This document shows, piece by piece, positions 63,862 to 64,000 of a stretch of DNA of 64,000 bases. The stretch comes from Collinsella bouchesdurhonensis (GTDB lineage Bacteria; Actinomycetota; Coriobacteriia; Coriobacteriales; Coriobacteriaceae). The stretch is from NCBI RefSeq assembly GCF_900155365.1, contig NZ_LT699739.1, positions 180,333 through 244,332 of the forward strand. Reading direction: 5' to 3'. How positions within the stretch are numbered: position 1 is the first letter of the stretch; every line of letters begins with the position of its first letter. The position numbers and the translations under genes were made by a program. A model generated the notes under the pieces. That model saw nothing but the letters and a program-made list of their open reading frames with translations. It was not told where the DNA came from and did not search any database.

Positions 63862-64000
63862 AAATATCATGGCCGATGCATCTAACAAGCAACTGAACAG
63901 CATTTGGACGCCGGCAAATGTCATCACGTGCGTTCGAATTCTCTTTATTCCGCTTTTTATGGCTCTCGCGCTGCTTTCGCATCACGGAGCCTTGGATTTC
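63854..64000 (+). CDS. pgsA: CDP-diacylglycerol--glycerol-3-phosphate 3-phosphatidyltransferase (3' end outside the window)
   Basis: Makes phosphatidylglycerol phosphate in the membrane. Only 49 residues are visible. SIWTPANVITCVRILFIPLF matches the conserved N-terminal family stretch (normally N-xPN-x-LT-x-x-R) and leads into a first membrane helix. I prefer the TTG at 63854, because GGAG lies six bases upstream; the ATG at 63869 has no site at a suitable distance. The TTG start overlaps rimO by 8 bases. A rimO-pgsA pair is common in Gram-positive genomes. Confidence 0.8.
   Translation, partial: MSRNIMADASNKQLNSIWTPANVITCVRILFIPLFMALALLSHHGALDF

Noticed and set aside
1-64000. CRISPR arrays, prophage, insertion sequences, restriction-modification or antiphage islands
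   Set aside because: No regularly spaced repeats, transposases, integrases or defence proteins were seen; the gene content is core housekeeping throughout.

Overview
This window is a stretch of core chromosome from a moderately GC-rich actinomycete-lineage bacterium. The best fit is class Coriobacteriia, probably Collinsella or a close relative. This rests on an actinobacterial-type integration host factor (mihF) ahead of gmk-rpoZ, a ThiI without a rhodanese domain, RNase J, frequent TTG and GTG starts behind strong Shine-Dalgarno sequences, and the overall protein character. I cannot confirm the taxon without a database. The window contains no phage, plasmid, insertion sequence, CRISPR array or rRNA operon. 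It starts inside valS and ends inside pgsA.

Layout. (1) 1-8.1 kb: valS (partial), folC, an exported coiled-coil/RlpA-like protein behind an elaborate operator region, then on the minus strand an FAD oxidoreductase with pepP. (2) 8.2-16.9 kb: a zinc-ribbon membrane protein, thrS without a TGS domain, a degenerate cystathionine-synthase-like protein, mntP, guaB and leuS. A very long RNA-like hairpin lies between guaB and leuS. (3) 17-27 kb: the translation and transcription operon rimP-nusA-infB-rbfA-nrnA-truB-ribF-dnaG, with overlapping junctions, followed by rpoD. (4) 28.4-34.3 kb: tRNA-Asn (minus), then the pyrimidine operon pyrR-pyrB-pyrC-pyrK-pyrD-pyrF, with a leader attenuator and an internal terminator-like hairpin; pyrE is not seen. 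(5) 34.3-41 kb: a structured intergenic region, mihF-gmk-rpoZ-thiI, comEA-comEC behind a hairpin that buries the comEA ribosome binding site, and holA. (6) 41-57.8 kb: rpsT (minus), lepA-dusB-hemW, two tandem J-proteins (the first membrane-anchored), mtaB-phoH-ybeY-dgkA-era-recO, rpsO, pnp and rnj. (7) 57.8-64 kb: ftsK, a RodZ-like protein, a YajQ-family protein, rimO and pgsA (partial).

How the genes work together. Most of the window is information processing: tRNA charging, translation initiation and ribosome maturation, RNA decay, primase, clamp loader, sigma factor and tRNA modification. De novo UMP and GMP synthesis and cell-envelope growth make up the rest.

Most notable signals: a GuaB whose length and catalytic residue numbers coincide with the Tritrichomonas foetus enzyme; the guaB-leuS hairpin, whose arm differences are all G-U compatible on the plus strand; the comEA leader hairpin; a 37-bp nested inverted repeat found just after two unrelated stop codons; a NusA with a C-terminal Cys3His motif where the usual ylxR gene is missing; and a membrane-anchored DnaJ paralogue.
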